Origin: Antedon mediterranea
Lineage: Eukaryota > Echinodermata > Crinoidea > Comatulida > Antedonidae
Assembly (NCBI RefSeq): GCF_964355755.1
Contig: NC_092675.1
Location: 18,368,912 to 18,428,911 of the forward strand
Length of the DNA: 60,000 nucleotides
Direction of reading: 5' to 3'
Position 1 is the first letter of the stretch. The number at the start of each line of letters is the position of its first letter. The notes under the pieces were generated by a model. The model had not been told where the DNA came from. It ran no database searches and worked only from the letters and a program-made list of their open reading frames with translations. This document shows positions 34,150-47,510 of the stretch, piece by piece. The position numbers and the translations under genes are program-made.

Positions 34150-34600
34150 AAAAGTTTGGTAGAAGTGTAGACCAGTTAACAAACTTTGGCAATCACCAGA
34201 AGTTAGGCCACTCAGAGTCTTAACGAACGTGTTTGCTTTGATCTGTGAACTCAATTATATATTTTGTAACCAGTTAGTCTACATGTGGACAAATTACAGT
34301 TACAGAGACTGTTTGGTAAAGTTTTTTAGTGTAGACTTTGGTTGCTTTGCACTCATGATTCACCAGATAGACTTCAGTAACTAGTCTAGACAAGATTGAC
34401 TAACCTCTCCAAAAAGTGGAAAATTCAGAGTTTGCATATTTCAAACGAAGTTTTGTAAAGTTTGCTAGTGTAGACTTTGCAGTAATGAATCACCAGATAG
34501 ACATCCTCCAGTAACTATTCTAAACAAAAATGACAAACTTCTCCAAAAAGGTGGACAAATACAGAGTTTGCAAACAAAAGCTAAAACAAGTGTTTGAAGA
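34150..34600. repeat. Dispersed repeat with a duplicated unit of about 130 bp
   Basis: Two diverged direct copies, about 34310-34445 and 34447-34575, share TAGTGTAGACTTTG, TCACCAGATAGAC, CTCCAAAAAG and CAGAGTTTGCA. The flank contains AACAAACTTTGGCA. It shares words with the receptor intron 5 repeat at 19500-19735. Confidence 0.7.
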
Positions 34601-34609
34601 AGTGGTTTG

Positions 34610-36240
34610 AGAAGGTATCGAAGAGAAACTAATCTGCTTTTTTAAATTGATAAACATTATTATTCTTTTATAAAATTATTTCCAGATTGAAGAAAAATAG
34701 TCACTATTATACATTTTCAGATGTGATCAAGTTTAACTTCGATCTGTGATGTTCTTATTTTGTTACAGATTTTATTTTTCTTTGTTTATTCTAAAAGAAA
34801 TAATAATAATAATAATATGAAGCACTTAAACTGTGAAACATATTGTTTGTTTCAAATGTGTGAAACCTAGTTTTTTTAACCTATCACTGCAGATTCTTTA
34901 CTGCATTTCAGTAAAAATTAATTTGTAATACGTTTTGTTTCACAAGTATTACACATTTTATTGCTTTAGCATTGATAGAATTTGTTGAACAGTAATTGGG
35001 CTAATTCATAATTCAGTACAATAAATTCCTCATGTATTCTAGACAAGAATTGTAGGCCTACAATGATTGCTATAAGAATCGTTAATTTGATTGAAGATTT
35101 TCTTCTTCAATCACTATTCTACACTTGTATTCCTTATTTTTTTTACAGTTATTATCTTATTTATGATATTGCTACAAAGCTGTTGAACTTTTGAACGTAT
35201 TCTCATACTTTATATTTATAGGTTTATTCATTTTAATATAGATATGATGACTGAGTTACTAAGCCTCTGTAATTAAACGTGTAGTGTATACCGAGAATTA
35301 AGTGAACCATAAAAACACTAAGACATAGACTGGTTGAAATGATTTTCATGACGTGTAACTTGTCTAATGCATTACAATTTGTTGTAAGAACATGGTCAGA
35401 AGAAACAATATTTCAGACAAATTCCGAGACACTATGAATAATATTAAAATGTCTGGCTAATGAATAAGTACAATTCCAGCAGTTTTATAATAAGCGATGA
35501 GTCAAGTAGATATTACGGTTATAGGGCCTATTGGAAATATATAGAAAGAACTATTGTTGTGGTAATTTATGAACAGGTAGGCCTACTACAAATAACTTCT
35601 ATTCTGATTTTACAATAGCCTAAACTATTTTACTACTTATAGCCTACACGTGATGCTTCCATCATAATATTATAATAAATAATTCCTAAAAAATAATATG
35701 ACTTCAGCTTTGTGTATCGTAATGATGTAAGAATCTTCGGTAAAAGAGAGTTTGTGGTATGTTTTTAGCAGTAACAACAACGTGGTTTCGTTTATCTTGG
35801 GTTTAGAACGATACGTTGAACCTTAGTTATAATTACGATGTGGTACTATATTTACGTTCTAACTATAACAGTAATGAACTTGCGAGTAAGCTACATTGAA
35901 TCAGTGTCAAGGTAAATGGGAATCAGGCAATAAATCAATAACAATTATACAAATCCAGAGGACTGATTGATTGATATCTGAAAATACATCACACTCTGCG
36001 TTACCAATTATCACCATCCAGTCACAGTAAAATCGATAAGATGTATTTTTACATTACACATTTACATACTGTACAGTACAAAATAACAGTAACCCCAGTC
36101 CTAAAACAACAACAACCCTGCTAAGTACATGTACGCATGGAGGATGATGTAAGTGACTATCCTAGTATTGTATCACTTCTACCGGGGAATACTCTTTCCC
36201 GGTCCTAGAGACATTTAGTAAATCGCGTGAATTTGTGTGA
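34610..36240. other. Intergenic AT-rich region
   Basis: I see an AAT microsatellite near 34798-34817 and three AGGCCTA words. There is no coding or RNA feature. Confidence 0.4.
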
Positions 36241-36282
36241 CGTATGGTCGTAGGGAAAACATCTCACCAATTAACTAAACAT

Positions 36283-36412
36283 TTGGTTGCCACTTGGACG
36301 CAACGCAAGGACGTAAAAGCGCACCGCAAGCAATTTTGCCAATCACGTCGACGAGATGGATCATCTGTTGCGTTGCTTCTACGTCGTTACGTTACATCCA
36401 AGTGGGAACCAA
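36283..36412. mobile_element. Foldback MITE with arms of about 45-50 bp
   Basis: The left arm begins TTGGTTGCCACTTGGACGCA (36283). The right end, read on the other strand from 36412, begins TTGGTTCCCACTTGGATGTA. Similarity continues for about 45 nt (ACGTA-AAGC-CGCAA). The element is CpG-rich compared with its surroundings. CG-to-TG/CA differences between the arms suggest methylation-driven decay. No target duplication is clear. Confidence 0.75.
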
Positions 36413-36479
36413 GCCTTAGCTCTCTGACGCAAAGCTACTTCGTAGTAGTACATCACATTGTAAATTGTAATTAACAATG

Positions 36480-37215
36480 ACATCTAACAAACCACTTGGT
36501 CTGCTAATGACTTCAACAGCCTACTAACTAATTTGTATTTCATTTGTGATTAACAATACTTGTTAACGTTAATGACCTGGCAAAGCCTCTAACTCTAAAT
36601 AAATAATATTTATTACTTACACAATTGATTATCTTCAAATTTCTATTGGTAAGAATGACTCAAGCCATAGAGTTTTCAGCGTTTGCCAATGGTAACAAGT
36701 CACTTTGAAATAACATTTCTTCTTGAATTAGAAATAGCATGAACTATGACAATACGTTTACATGAAGCTTCACGCCACAATTAATTATCTGTTTAATATA
36801 TATATTAATTATGACTACATGAAGGCTATAATTTCTCCAATAACAAGGCACAAGCCTGAATAGAAGACGCCTATCATAGGCCACAGTGAAAATGAAACTC
36901 GCTGCTTATATTGAAACAATTTTTTGCGCTAAAACAATGAGTTTTTTCTTTTTAGTGGTTACAATTTCTGATTGCTTGACGTAGTTCACTCCGCAAGGAG
37001 TGACAATCAAGAACTAGAGACATCTCACTCTTTTAAAAGTGGTTAAGCACACTCCTCAAAAGAGTGACCACTCACTCGAAATAAATTTAACATTAAGAGA
37101 GCATGTGACGCAGTATTGCAGAATTTGCATATGATACTGGGCACGGGGAAAAAGTCATGGTATAAAATTTAACTCTGAAATAAACTATAATGATCACACG
37201 TTATATTGATTTAGA
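36480..37215. other. Intergenic region with short hairpins
   Basis: At 36990-37005 CACTCCGCAAGGAGTG is a 6-bp stem with a GCAA loop. Related CACTC/GAGTG words follow up to 37075. No gene is seen. Confidence 0.4.
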
Positions 37216-37218
37216 CAT

Positions 37219-37615
37219 TGATACAGATACAGATACAGATTCATTTATTATCCAAAATAATATTGGAAATTACAGTGCTCATAAACCTTGGCTTGCCTAA
37301 AATAAATATAAATATAACGGGGACTATCTAACAAATGTTTTGTTATAATGCCTTATCCCAGCTGGGTAGAACGAGTACTTGTAACGGTCCGTCTGCGCAT
37401 TCACCGTCCTCATCCTACCACTTCTAACGATAACGGAGCCGATAATGTCCTTATGAAGAGGATGGTTGGTGTCTTCCAATATAGTATGGAACACATCGGC
37501 AAGACGTTCGCTGTAGAAAGAGTCGAGCGTTTGCACAGACGAACCAATTACTTTCCCCGCTCTACCCAGCACCTTTTCAATTCGGTCTTTATCCCCTTTA
37601 CTGATATTTTGATGG
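37219..37615 (-). pseudogene. 3' end of a CR1/L2-like LINE
   Basis: The minus strand reads NISKGDKDRIEKVLGRAGKV, then YSERLADVFHTILEDTNHPL, and RTVNAQTDRYKYSFYPAGIR before a stop at 37324. This is the usual C-terminus of LINE reverse-transcriptase proteins (LGRAGKVIG, DxxHPL, RTxRxxxSFxP). The 3' UTR ends in AATAAATGAATCTGTATC repeats at 37219-37250, the microsatellite tail typical of CR1/L2-type elements. The 5' part is missing, as expected from truncated reverse transcription. Confidence 0.87.
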
Positions 37616-37639
37616 GATTATATTACGTATATTAAGTAA

Positions 37640-38930
37640 ATGTAAATATGATACAATGTATTGATTTGATTTGTACCTAAACTTAAATCCCAATCCTGTA
37701 TGACAAGGCTACTCAGAAATCCCCCGGCGAATCCTAAATGCACTTCCAAAGTAATTATATATTACTAGTTAATGTAATTTAATATCTGCTGGCCACAGCA
37801 CTTGGGTTAAGAATATAATATATGAGTTATCGAGAAAATGCAATTTCAGTTTACTTGTTACTTTAAGAGTGCTCGCCGGCTTTTGAAAATTCTGTCCAAT
37901 CTTTTAACACTAGCAGGTCTGAAAATAATACTAAAAAGTGGTCCAAAATTGGGACAGTGGTCCGGATTACCTCTAAAATTTAATAGAGTGGTCATTGATC
38001 ACATATCTGTATTTTCATTTCGGTAAAGATCTTGTATTACTTTTTGAGTAATTCTGCTTACAAACAAAGAAACAAACACACGGAATCGATTACATATAAC
38101 TCCTTGGCGGTGGTAAATGAAAGTTTATAGTTCATATTTATGTTGTAGTTTTGTTATGTATTCAAATAGGTCAAATATTTATCACATCGCGGTGTTTTTA
38201 TAATACGGACTATCCATTGAAATCGTATCTTTACGAAAAAAAGTTGGTACTCGCGAATAAAACGACATACAAAATACAGTTTTACCTTGAAGGCAGGCAC
38301 TAGTACTTGTGGGGCGGTAATAGTTATTCAGACCAATTCTAATTACCATACTCTTTTGATTTGAGATAGGCCTAATTATAGTAGTTAAACAATACAGATT
38401 GTAAACAACAAATAACAAAAAATATAGACATACAATAATCGTGATGGATAAAACATGTCATAAAATGAGTAACATAATTATAGCTTAATTCAGAAATTAA
38501 AAATATTAAAATGAGACCACAGAGGCATCGGAAACCTAATACATACATATCATATTACTATCCAATATTTATCAATTAATTCAATGTAATATTTTTCAAT
38601 GTTCAGTAATTGCATATTTATCATTTAGTAAAACAGATGGTATGTCAATCAATTGTCAAACTATTAATTGTGTATGTTGTATGTTATTAATATCATAGTG
38701 TTATTGTTATTATCTAAATTTTAAATACAATTGTATTGATTAATTCACAGCTGGCCATGTGATTTAGTTCAAATCTAATTTATAATGTACTCCCAATAAC
38801 ACATACTATAATTATTAAAAAAGCTGTTTTCATTGTTTTTTAATTAATTAATTAATTACGTTAATTACGGTATAAACTATGCTAATTGATTCATATTAAA
38901 GAAGTAATTTATATACAATAACTACAAAAG
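37640..38930. other. Intergenic AT-rich region
   Basis: I see no supported gene. An AATT microsatellite lies at 38840-38860. Confidence 0.4.
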
Positions 38931-38932
38931 AC

Positions 38933-38976
38933 AGGGGCGGATCCAGGATTTAGAAATAGGGGGGGGGGGGGGGGCG
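38933..38976 (+). mobile_element. hAT-like terminal sequence followed by a G-run
   Basis: CAGGGGCGGATCCAGGATTT is followed by AGAAATA and 18 G. CAGGGGCGGATCCAG is the kind of end seen on hAT transposons. No matching opposite end was found nearby, so it is a fragment. A similar arrangement lies at 6411-6482, and a short one near 7783-7800 (GGCGGATCTAGAATTT). Confidence 0.5.
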
Positions 38977-38979
38977 TAG

Positions 38980-40430
38980 GTTTGCGAGCGAAGGCCTGGG
39001 TTTTATTTTTTTATTTTTGCACCTAAACAATCAATGAGTTAAACATTATTAGAAGTATTTGTCACGTGTTATAGAACAAGTTTCCTTTAATCCGGACACA
39101 ATTTTATGAGTCGGCGGTCGCTAAACAGTACGGTAAGTCTTTGAGAAGTTGATTGAGTTCAGCAGATTTGAATAATTTATATTTTAAAGGATTTATAAAC
39201 GTTTACACTTGTATGATTGTGTGTTAGACGTTTAGTAGTTTCTTTTCTTGGTATAGCAACGTTTTTTCAAAGAAGAAAATAAAAAATATGAATAGATGGA
39301 TTTTTCAACTCAATGGGTATGTGTTGGCCTCTGATTTCTTTTTTTAGACTATAATTCAAGATAGACGTCGTGAGTTATACGATCCTTGTACACAGGTACA
39401 GGATTGGCGAGCACGTTATAATCAGCAACTACACTGCCATTATTGACACAATTTAGAGAAGATACTAGTACTACTACTATACTTGATTGATGACGATACA
39501 ACTACTGAATTAGTTGTGTTGCACAGAAGCACAAAATACATCCATCGTCATATTAAATATGTCATAGGGTGCGATAATTAATATGAATCGATTATAGATT
39601 GCTCGTGGATGTACGTTAAATGTTCAGTAACATAAATTTGACAACAAAATGGCACAACAAAAGAGAAGAGCCCAATCTTTCGACTTTATGCTATCTTGCA
39701 AAACTTTCCGTATTATTTTTTAATTTTAATATTATAGATATTCTATATGTAGTTTAAGTATAAATGGTAAGAATAAATGTGGAACGCACCCACCAAAGAG
39801 AAAAAAAAACTTTTCGTATTTTCAAAAATAAAACACAATTGTTACATGCTGGCGCAAGTATGTAAACAATTGGTTTGTACGAAACTAAAAGTGATAAAAG
39901 TCATACCAGTAATATCAAAATAATGGTCTATGCATGTTGCAGTTTTAAAAACTAAAAAAATCTAAAAACATGATTAGGCCTAAATGAAATAATTATACCG
40001 TAGTATATTTTCAATTAAAATATAAACTAATGGTCAGAGGCTGGGGCTTGAGCTATAAAATAAATCGTTGTTAATTAAAAACATTCTATTGAAATGATAT
40101 ATTATATAGTCATTAATTGTACACTATTTTACTGTTGTTTAATTATGCTGTTTACATACAAGTAATTTGATCATTCTGATTGATTGATTAATTAGCTAAT
40201 GATAATATGATATAATATTTACCGAATCATCCTTGCATAATATCACGTACATAACTGTACAAAAGTCTAATTTCTAATATAGCTATTAACACTACAATAA
40301 ATAAATCAGCGCTATGTTAACTAAATCTAAAATCTAGAACTGCATAAATTAGTTTATGTTAACTAACTAAAGCTAACGCTGTGTTATGTTAACTTTAACA
40401 AAGCTGTGTTAATCAAATAGCTATCTTCAG
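38980..40430. other. Intergenic AT-rich region
   Basis: No gene or bounded element is visible. TTAACTAA/GCTGTGTTA words repeat weakly around 40315-40415. Confidence 0.35.
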
Positions 40431-40444
40431 CTGTGTGTTTTACC

Positions 40445-40710
40445 TTAGGGTTCCACTTCAGGGCAAAATTGCTGTCGAAGAGTGCAACGAACTATACAAC
40501 AAGCAAGCACATCACAAGGTGAAAAAATATAACGGTTATGTGGGCCTTCGTATCTTGTCTGCTACCTTCTCTACGGACGAGGCCTGATCTGCTCGATAAC
40601 AACCAAAGTCACATTTCGATGTTCAATCAACTACTGAAAGAAACAAGACCAACACTGATTGGTAAATGGAAATGGCGCACTTGGTTATCTAAACAACACG
40701 ATATTTGATT
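40445..40710 (-). promoter_or_regulatory. Candidate promoter and non-coding first exon, minus strand
   Basis: A GC-richer stretch is bounded on the minus strand by a donor, GGAACCCTAAG|GTAAAAC (near 40448). Two inverted CCAAT boxes lie upstream (plus-strand GATTGG near 40660 and 40699). Short frames only. It could start a minus-strand transcript, perhaps a distant 5' UTR exon of the receptor gene 10.5 kb downstream, but nothing in the sequence links the two. Confidence 0.25.
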
Positions 40711-40719
40711 GGTCCGTTA

Positions 40720-43700
40720 TCATCAAACGGTTGCAAACACAACATATTGGTGAGAAAAGAATAGTTTGAAAAGCAATGAGAACGATGTACTCACTCGTTC
40801 AGTCGTTTTTTTGTAACATCCATTTCTTCGAATGCAAGTTACTAAATGTGTTGCCATTAAAAGGTAAGACTTTTATTATTGGTTATAGTTTTGAATACAC
40901 CATTATGGTTGATTCAAGAATTAATTCGAGAAAGCATGATAAAATCAGTGAGATTATGTGAGATAAACAGTATAGACCTATAGGACCTACGTTTTATATT
41001 ATGTTACGAATTGAAATGTGTTTTTATTCAGTATGCTACTAGTATTATAATACATAATAAGAAAATAAATAAACAGAAGATAGACACTGCCGAAGCGGAC
41101 CTTTCGTATTTATTTGAAGCTATATTTTGTTTGGTAGTCTCCTACCAGCGAATAAACAGGTTAACTAAATAATAATACATATTTGAAATAGAAATCTATC
41201 TATTTATCTATACAATTATATTCTATTATAAAAGAATATTTTTTCTCCATAAGAATAATGTTTAACTTACGGTAACAAATTCAATTACCGTGTTAATTAA
41301 AATGAATTAGAACCATGCAATAGAAAATGTTCTAACTTTTCATTATCGTTTTAACATGTGTGTATACATGTATTATGAGTAAATGTGGGATATACGAGAT
41401 ATATTCGTAATTAACTATTTTAACATATTATTCTGGAGGGAATATACAAAGGTAAGAATATCAACACCTGACGGTTTGCATTAATTCCCAGAACAATTCT
41501 AACCGACTAAACTACAGGACACTCTCCTTATTATTGATTTAGCGTGTAAGTACATCATGGAGAAATAAAAACAATGATTGTAGAATATTCATTTTAGTTG
41601 CTTTTATATGGTAGCTACGGTTTCAACAGACATGTTGCGTATTCGTTATGGTATTTTTATGGCTTGCATAACATTAGTTAAGCCCCAAATATTTTAAAGT
41701 TCACCACGTCAGGAGTTGCCTAGAAGAGTACCCGATAATTAATTTAGGCCTACACATTGACGCGGGTTTATGGTCAAATATAAAAAAGAACATCTGCGAC
41801 ATGAGTTTGCTGTGAGACTTTATGCATTGCAGTCAGATTGAAATAAGAATGTAACCTCATGATAACATTATGAAATATAGTTTATCAAGGAAAAAAAAAA
41901 TCTTATTAGATCACCAGAAAGACTCCAATCCGAATGGATCTTCCAATACAAAATTCCTATCACATGACCACGGTTTAGGCTTCTACTCGAACCTGCAGAA
42001 ACAAACGCCCTCTGAGGTTATGTAAAAAAAAAACCATGATGGGTATCGCAGTTGACATTATAATGTAAATAAAAATTGTAAATATACATAATATTTATAT
42101 TAATCAGTAACCATAGTAATAACCGGGTGATTGACCTGTAGCGCCTGGTATACTGTATTCCACTTCGAAGCTCGTTTCATTAAATCAATCAATATTGGAT
42201 GAAACCATTGCTTAATGGATGAACTAAATTACTGTCGAACGCCTTATGGGATGTACAATTTATGTTTTCATCATTTATTTCTCAAGTAAAGCGTAAATAG
42301 TAACACATAAAATGATACATCACGGGTTTGTCCCAATTCTGAAATATTAATAATAATAAATACCGTCGTAATATATAGATGGTCTGTATATAATTTACAT
42401 CTTACAAATGATTGGTAAATGATAATCATATTTTAATCAATCAATCAATCAAATTTGTATGAATCAATTATTCGTCTTTAACTAATCACATTTTACCATA
42501 GTATGTTAATAATGATAATCGTTTTCTTGGATCGGCTGGATATTTGGAGAATAATATTTGACACGCGCGTTTTGGACGCTTAGTGATCTTTGTTGATAAA
42601 CGATAAATCGACTAACAGTCCATACAATAAACGGAACAATGTTTCTGGTCTCACACCGCACCGATAATGTATCGGACGCGATATATCGGTCGCTACGTAG
42701 ACGTAGTCTTGTGTAAACAAACATTGGCCACAAAATAGACACTATACAAAATTAAATCGAGTCCTTTTATTATTGTTTCAAAAGCATTGCGAACGCTTAG
42801 TGTAAACCGAGGAAACTCCCATCACCCCCTTACATGGCATGGATACTAATTATCTAGAACAACATCAAGGCTTGCATATAAAATAAGTATAAAAAGTAAA
42901 ACAAATTTAACCTTTCTGTATAGCGCCACCAGCGATAAATATAATCAAGAAACTTGTTTATTTGAAACAGATGATAATACAATTTAATTTGTATACAGTA
43001 GACCAGAGCGAATTTTAAGAGGTACGGTTGTCTCGTAATCATACTAACATCACACTAACAAAGTCAATAAATATCAGAAAATAAATAGATTCTGCTGTCA
43101 GAGGATTGAAGTAGACAAACATCCCTGCTGAACGTGCCTGGAAATTATGCATATTATCTAGGCCTATTTGATCAGATACATTGTGAGTGTAACCTATACG
43201 TATACCATTCCCCCACCCTAGCATAAGGGAGGCTAATTCTTGTCTGCAAAGATTGGCTCACACTCTTACCATTTCTGATTAGTCCCAGTTTCTATAGTAA
43301 ACTATCTTTTCAGAAATGAAACATTGTTCCAAATCCGGTTGAAATTAGACCTGTTAAGGAGACGAGGGACACTGAGGGTCGTAAAATTGACATTACTGTT
43401 ATTCTCTAAGGAAACATTTACTCAGTACCAAGATGTCCAGATTGGATATGCTCTAACGCAATGTAATTCTGTGAAAATAAGAAAAACAAGAACCACAAAA
43501 GTCTAATTAGACCTCCTCGATGAAGAGAAATAATAATCACATGCTATTTTTATTTTTATTAGTATACTATAGAAAATATATAAATTAATTATCTCCAAAC
43601 CAGGCTTGATGAATTTTTTATTACTTTAAATCAAAACTTAAAACCCATAAGGAATACTTTATTTTTTTATTTCAATATTATATTCACTCATATATTATAT

Positions 43701-45960
43701 TATATAAAAAAATACACCAGTGTTTTTTTTTTCTGTCACAAATAGAAATAAGCATAAATAACGTTGGATACACGTTCATGACATTTTTAACGAATTGGCA
43801 GGATTTAGTTTTAGATTTTGATCTGATTGATGTAGGCCAATTAATTTAAATGTTAAAATGACTTAGTACTAAATCTATGCCTGCCCCAGGCTGCGATATC
43901 AGAAACATTTAAGCGTAAAATAAAGAAGATTTTTTCAATCTATGTAATTAATAAATAACGGTACCAAATCCACATAACAATAATATAATGGTTTTACGGA
44001 TATTACTCGTCTTTGTTGATGGCTTTGTCTTTTTCATTGGTTTCAGAAATATTTAGCACCGCTATGAGAGAAATAAAATAATATAATATGTCATGTGACA
44101 TGCGACCATATACTAGCCTAAGAGTGTCTTATTTAATTGTTACTCATATCTGAGCAAACACTCTTGTTACTAATTATTTTGACAATTATTCAGAAATAGA
44201 CGTGAATAATTAAGTGTACTTTATCATTTTATCTAACTAATTGCTACAAAGAATATTGGTTAAATTACATTATATATACAGTCATAATTATAACGATAAT
44301 ATAATTTCCATATCGTCGCGTAATAATTGTTCAGTGTTGAGTCAAAGATATACAAGATATACAAAATATAAGTAATTAACCCGAAAACGACTTTATAATA
44401 AAAATAATATTACAACAATGGGCTTGTTATATTTTCTAGGCAGTGAGTCACGTTAATATTTTATTATCTTTGTTATTATCAATTGGTATTAATCATTGTT
44501 TATTAATTAGTGGTAAATCACTCAATACAAATGTGAATGAAGAGAAACGCAGGAAAAACTCTGTAAATAAAAATGACTGAAGTGAGCCCCCTGTCGATTA
44601 AGTTTGCACGAAGGCAAGTACGCTTAGCGCATGCGTACCATGTAGTAGAGCGACTTTCGGCTTTAAACTTATCTTCATCATTTCAATCAAACATTTATTC
44701 TATAATATAATGATTCATATTCATATAAGTACTTTCTCCATCTATAATTATCTTCAGATTCAGTTTTATATAATTTATATTATGTCTAATAAAGGTAATG
44801 CTAGATACTGTGCGGATTAACACTGTATAATTCTTTACAAATAATAATAGGCGTACAAAAGTCGTTTCAGATGTAAATTTTTTTTAATGTTTAAACAAAT
44901 TCTGTTGTTGTAATTAAAATGAAATTAATTAAGACACGCTAAATATGAATTTGGTAAGCAGAAGTTTTTATTTGCACTGTGTATTATGATAATGCACAAC
45001 TAACTCATATCTGATAGAGATGAGTTGCTACTGAAAATGATATTTTAATTTCTCTATTTTGTCGTCTCACAAACTTGTTAAATTACAAAACTACATTTCA
45101 ATACAACTGTATTGTAATTAAAAAGACCGTTAAATACTATTAATCACAAAACGGTTTGCATTTAAATGTAGAAAGGTAGAAATGCATAGTGTGTTACAAG
45201 CTGACGATAATCATGCTTTTAGAGGCCGGCCGGCCTAGACCTATGTATATCTAGTAAAAAAGACGACTGCTTAGAATGTACAATGAAGGAAATAAGATAG
45301 CAAGCTGAAGATATTTAAACCACTGTAGCGTTAGTAACAATATGGTTAAAGTTGTTCGTGTAATTAAATTTATTGATTAAAAGCTTCGACTTGATATGGT
45401 AATCCTCTCAACATATATCAGCTGTAAAAACACAGTGCAAATGCAAATATACTTGATCTATGATCGATCATATTAATATTGATACAAAGCATAATTATAC
45501 GTTGTTCTAACAATCAAAGCATGTGTTACGGATTGGCTGTATAGTGTGATTTTGGTTATATGTTTCAGAAAAACCAATATACATCAACACCATGTAGATT
45601 GATGAAAGTGGGTAAAATATAAATATAGGACACCTTACACAGCATGTGTTGTTGAGACAATCGACGTTGATAAGTGTGTTAACAGTGTGCTCGTGTGAAT
45701 GCTACTTTATTGAGGAGTTGACATGATACGTAGGCAATAAGGTCAAATATAGATATACCAAGGTGACAGTGAAGATAATATAGATCGATTTTCGTACGAA
45801 CACTCATGCTTTTTTTCCTTCATCTTAGATTATTATAGATAGAAGGTGTTATTTGCCTTCTTTCTTTTTAAGCATCATCACTTTGTATCTCATTCCTCTT
45901 CAGCCTATGCTTCTTTATGTAACAATCATTCCATATCCTTCTTATTCACTTTTATCTACT
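40720..45960. other. Intergenic AT-rich region
   Basis: No gene is supported. A CpG-bearing patch at 42550-42720 has ACGCTTAGTG, which recurs at 42795. Another at 44600-44650 contains an NRF1-like AGCGCATGCGTACC. AATCAATCAATCAATC lies near 42436. Confidence 0.35.
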
Positions 45961-45978
45961 TTTACATTAATATATATA

Positions 45979-46125
45979 TAGCGGTATTTCGAAGAAGGTT
46001 GAGTGTCGAATAGTTAAGGAGAGGGGCTGCAAACCCTGTCTGTAAGATCAAATACGCAATGTTGGGTCGCAAAAATTCCCCAAAAAGGATCATGGGGTCG
46101 TGGTCAAAAACGTTGCGGAACGCTG
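45979..46125 (-). mobile_element. hAT (Charlie-like) transposon remnant
   Basis: The minus strand starts CAGCGTTCCGCAACGTTTTT, then GACCACGACCCC and TTTTGCGACCCAAC. This is the hallmark of hAT-Charlie-type termini (CAGnGGTTCTCAACC, GGCCACGACCCC). The left border may be AGCGGTATTTCG at 45980, but no 8-bp duplication could be matched. Confidence 0.6.
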
Positions 46126-46259
46126 AACTAGAGTATAGTTGAAAGCTGATTTGTTTTTTTTTTGGATATCGTATTTGTAACTTTTTTTCTTTATTATTAT
46201 GAGTGACAATAAAGTATTTACACATATTTTTTATCTGTTTTTGGTTCCAACAAGCCATA

Positions 46260-47510
46260 TTGATATGTCGCCCTCTAACAATAGTTATATTGTAGCATAC
46301 TAGGCTACCGGCGTACTATTCCAATCTGAGAACTGAGTTTAGTTACCGAAAGATTGCATACGATTATTTTTTAATAATTATGTGATTTTTATTCTAAAGG
46401 AAGGATTTGGAATGCCGGTAATCTAAGTTTGGTGAGTTTGGTGTATTTTTGTATAACTGTATTTTAATTGTTTTTGAAAGTTATGTACTGGGCCCTCTGG
46501 ATTGAGAACCATAATATATTGTACTGAATGGTCACCCAGTATAAATATAAAAAATAAATAAATAAATACATTTATGATTATTATATTCATTTATCAACTC
46601 TATATATGTATTATAAATATTGATTATTCAAATTTGTTTTGTTATCTTATAGATAGAATATTAATTAATAGTTGCGCTACTGAGATCCAATACAAAATGA
46701 TTCATATTTCTCTTTCATCACCGTTCAAATATCATTATTTGATCGTAGCCTAACCACATAACACGTATCGTATCATCAGTATTAATTTTGGGTTCTATAT
46801 AATTTACTTTTCCGACTCGTGTTTCAAGTGAAATAGATATATGTAATGTATCGCATGTCGCATTTAGTAATGCTCATACCTCTTTGACGTGTGTGTGATT
46901 AGGTTTTCATGATAGTTTTGTGAAGTTATATATCAGTCATCGCGAATTATCTTTTTACCATCAACGTAAGGTTGCTAGGCCTACTTGAAATCTAACAATG
47001 GGATACAAAATCGACTATATTCGTTAATCACTCACGGCTAGACGTGGATTTTATTTTGCAATCTATTAAGGTAAGTATGGTAATCGATAATCATGTATTT
47101 ATTAGTATTAATAATACGAACAAATTGGAAAAGAAATGGTAAGCTGTGACGTTTGCCAATATAGTTCAAAGTTCAAGGAAAACAATCCGAATATTATCGT
47201 AGTATCGTATTGAAAAGTTTATACCAATCCTTTATTATTATTATTATAATTATCACCATACAATTGTTAAACATGTACTTTCAGGAGAAAGACATAGGGT
47301 TAGGTTCAGGAGAATATACACACTTACCACCAAAAGAATTTCGTGTGTTTTTTTCTTAATAAATATTAGATAGAATAATTGAGTAATTTCATTCATTCTT
47401 AAAAAAATGCATGGTGGTTGATATAGTGTGTTTTAATATTACTGTAAAATTAAACATAATAATTCAAAGTAATTTTTATAACATAAGTAATTGTGTTTGC
47501 TGTTTCCTTA
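46260..47510. other. Intergenic AT-rich region
   Basis: I see an AAAT microsatellite (46544-46568) and no gene. Confidence 0.4.

Noticed and set aside
36244-36474. 76-residue plus-strand open frame
   Set aside because: It lies across the foldback MITE and its composition mirrors the CpG-rich arms.
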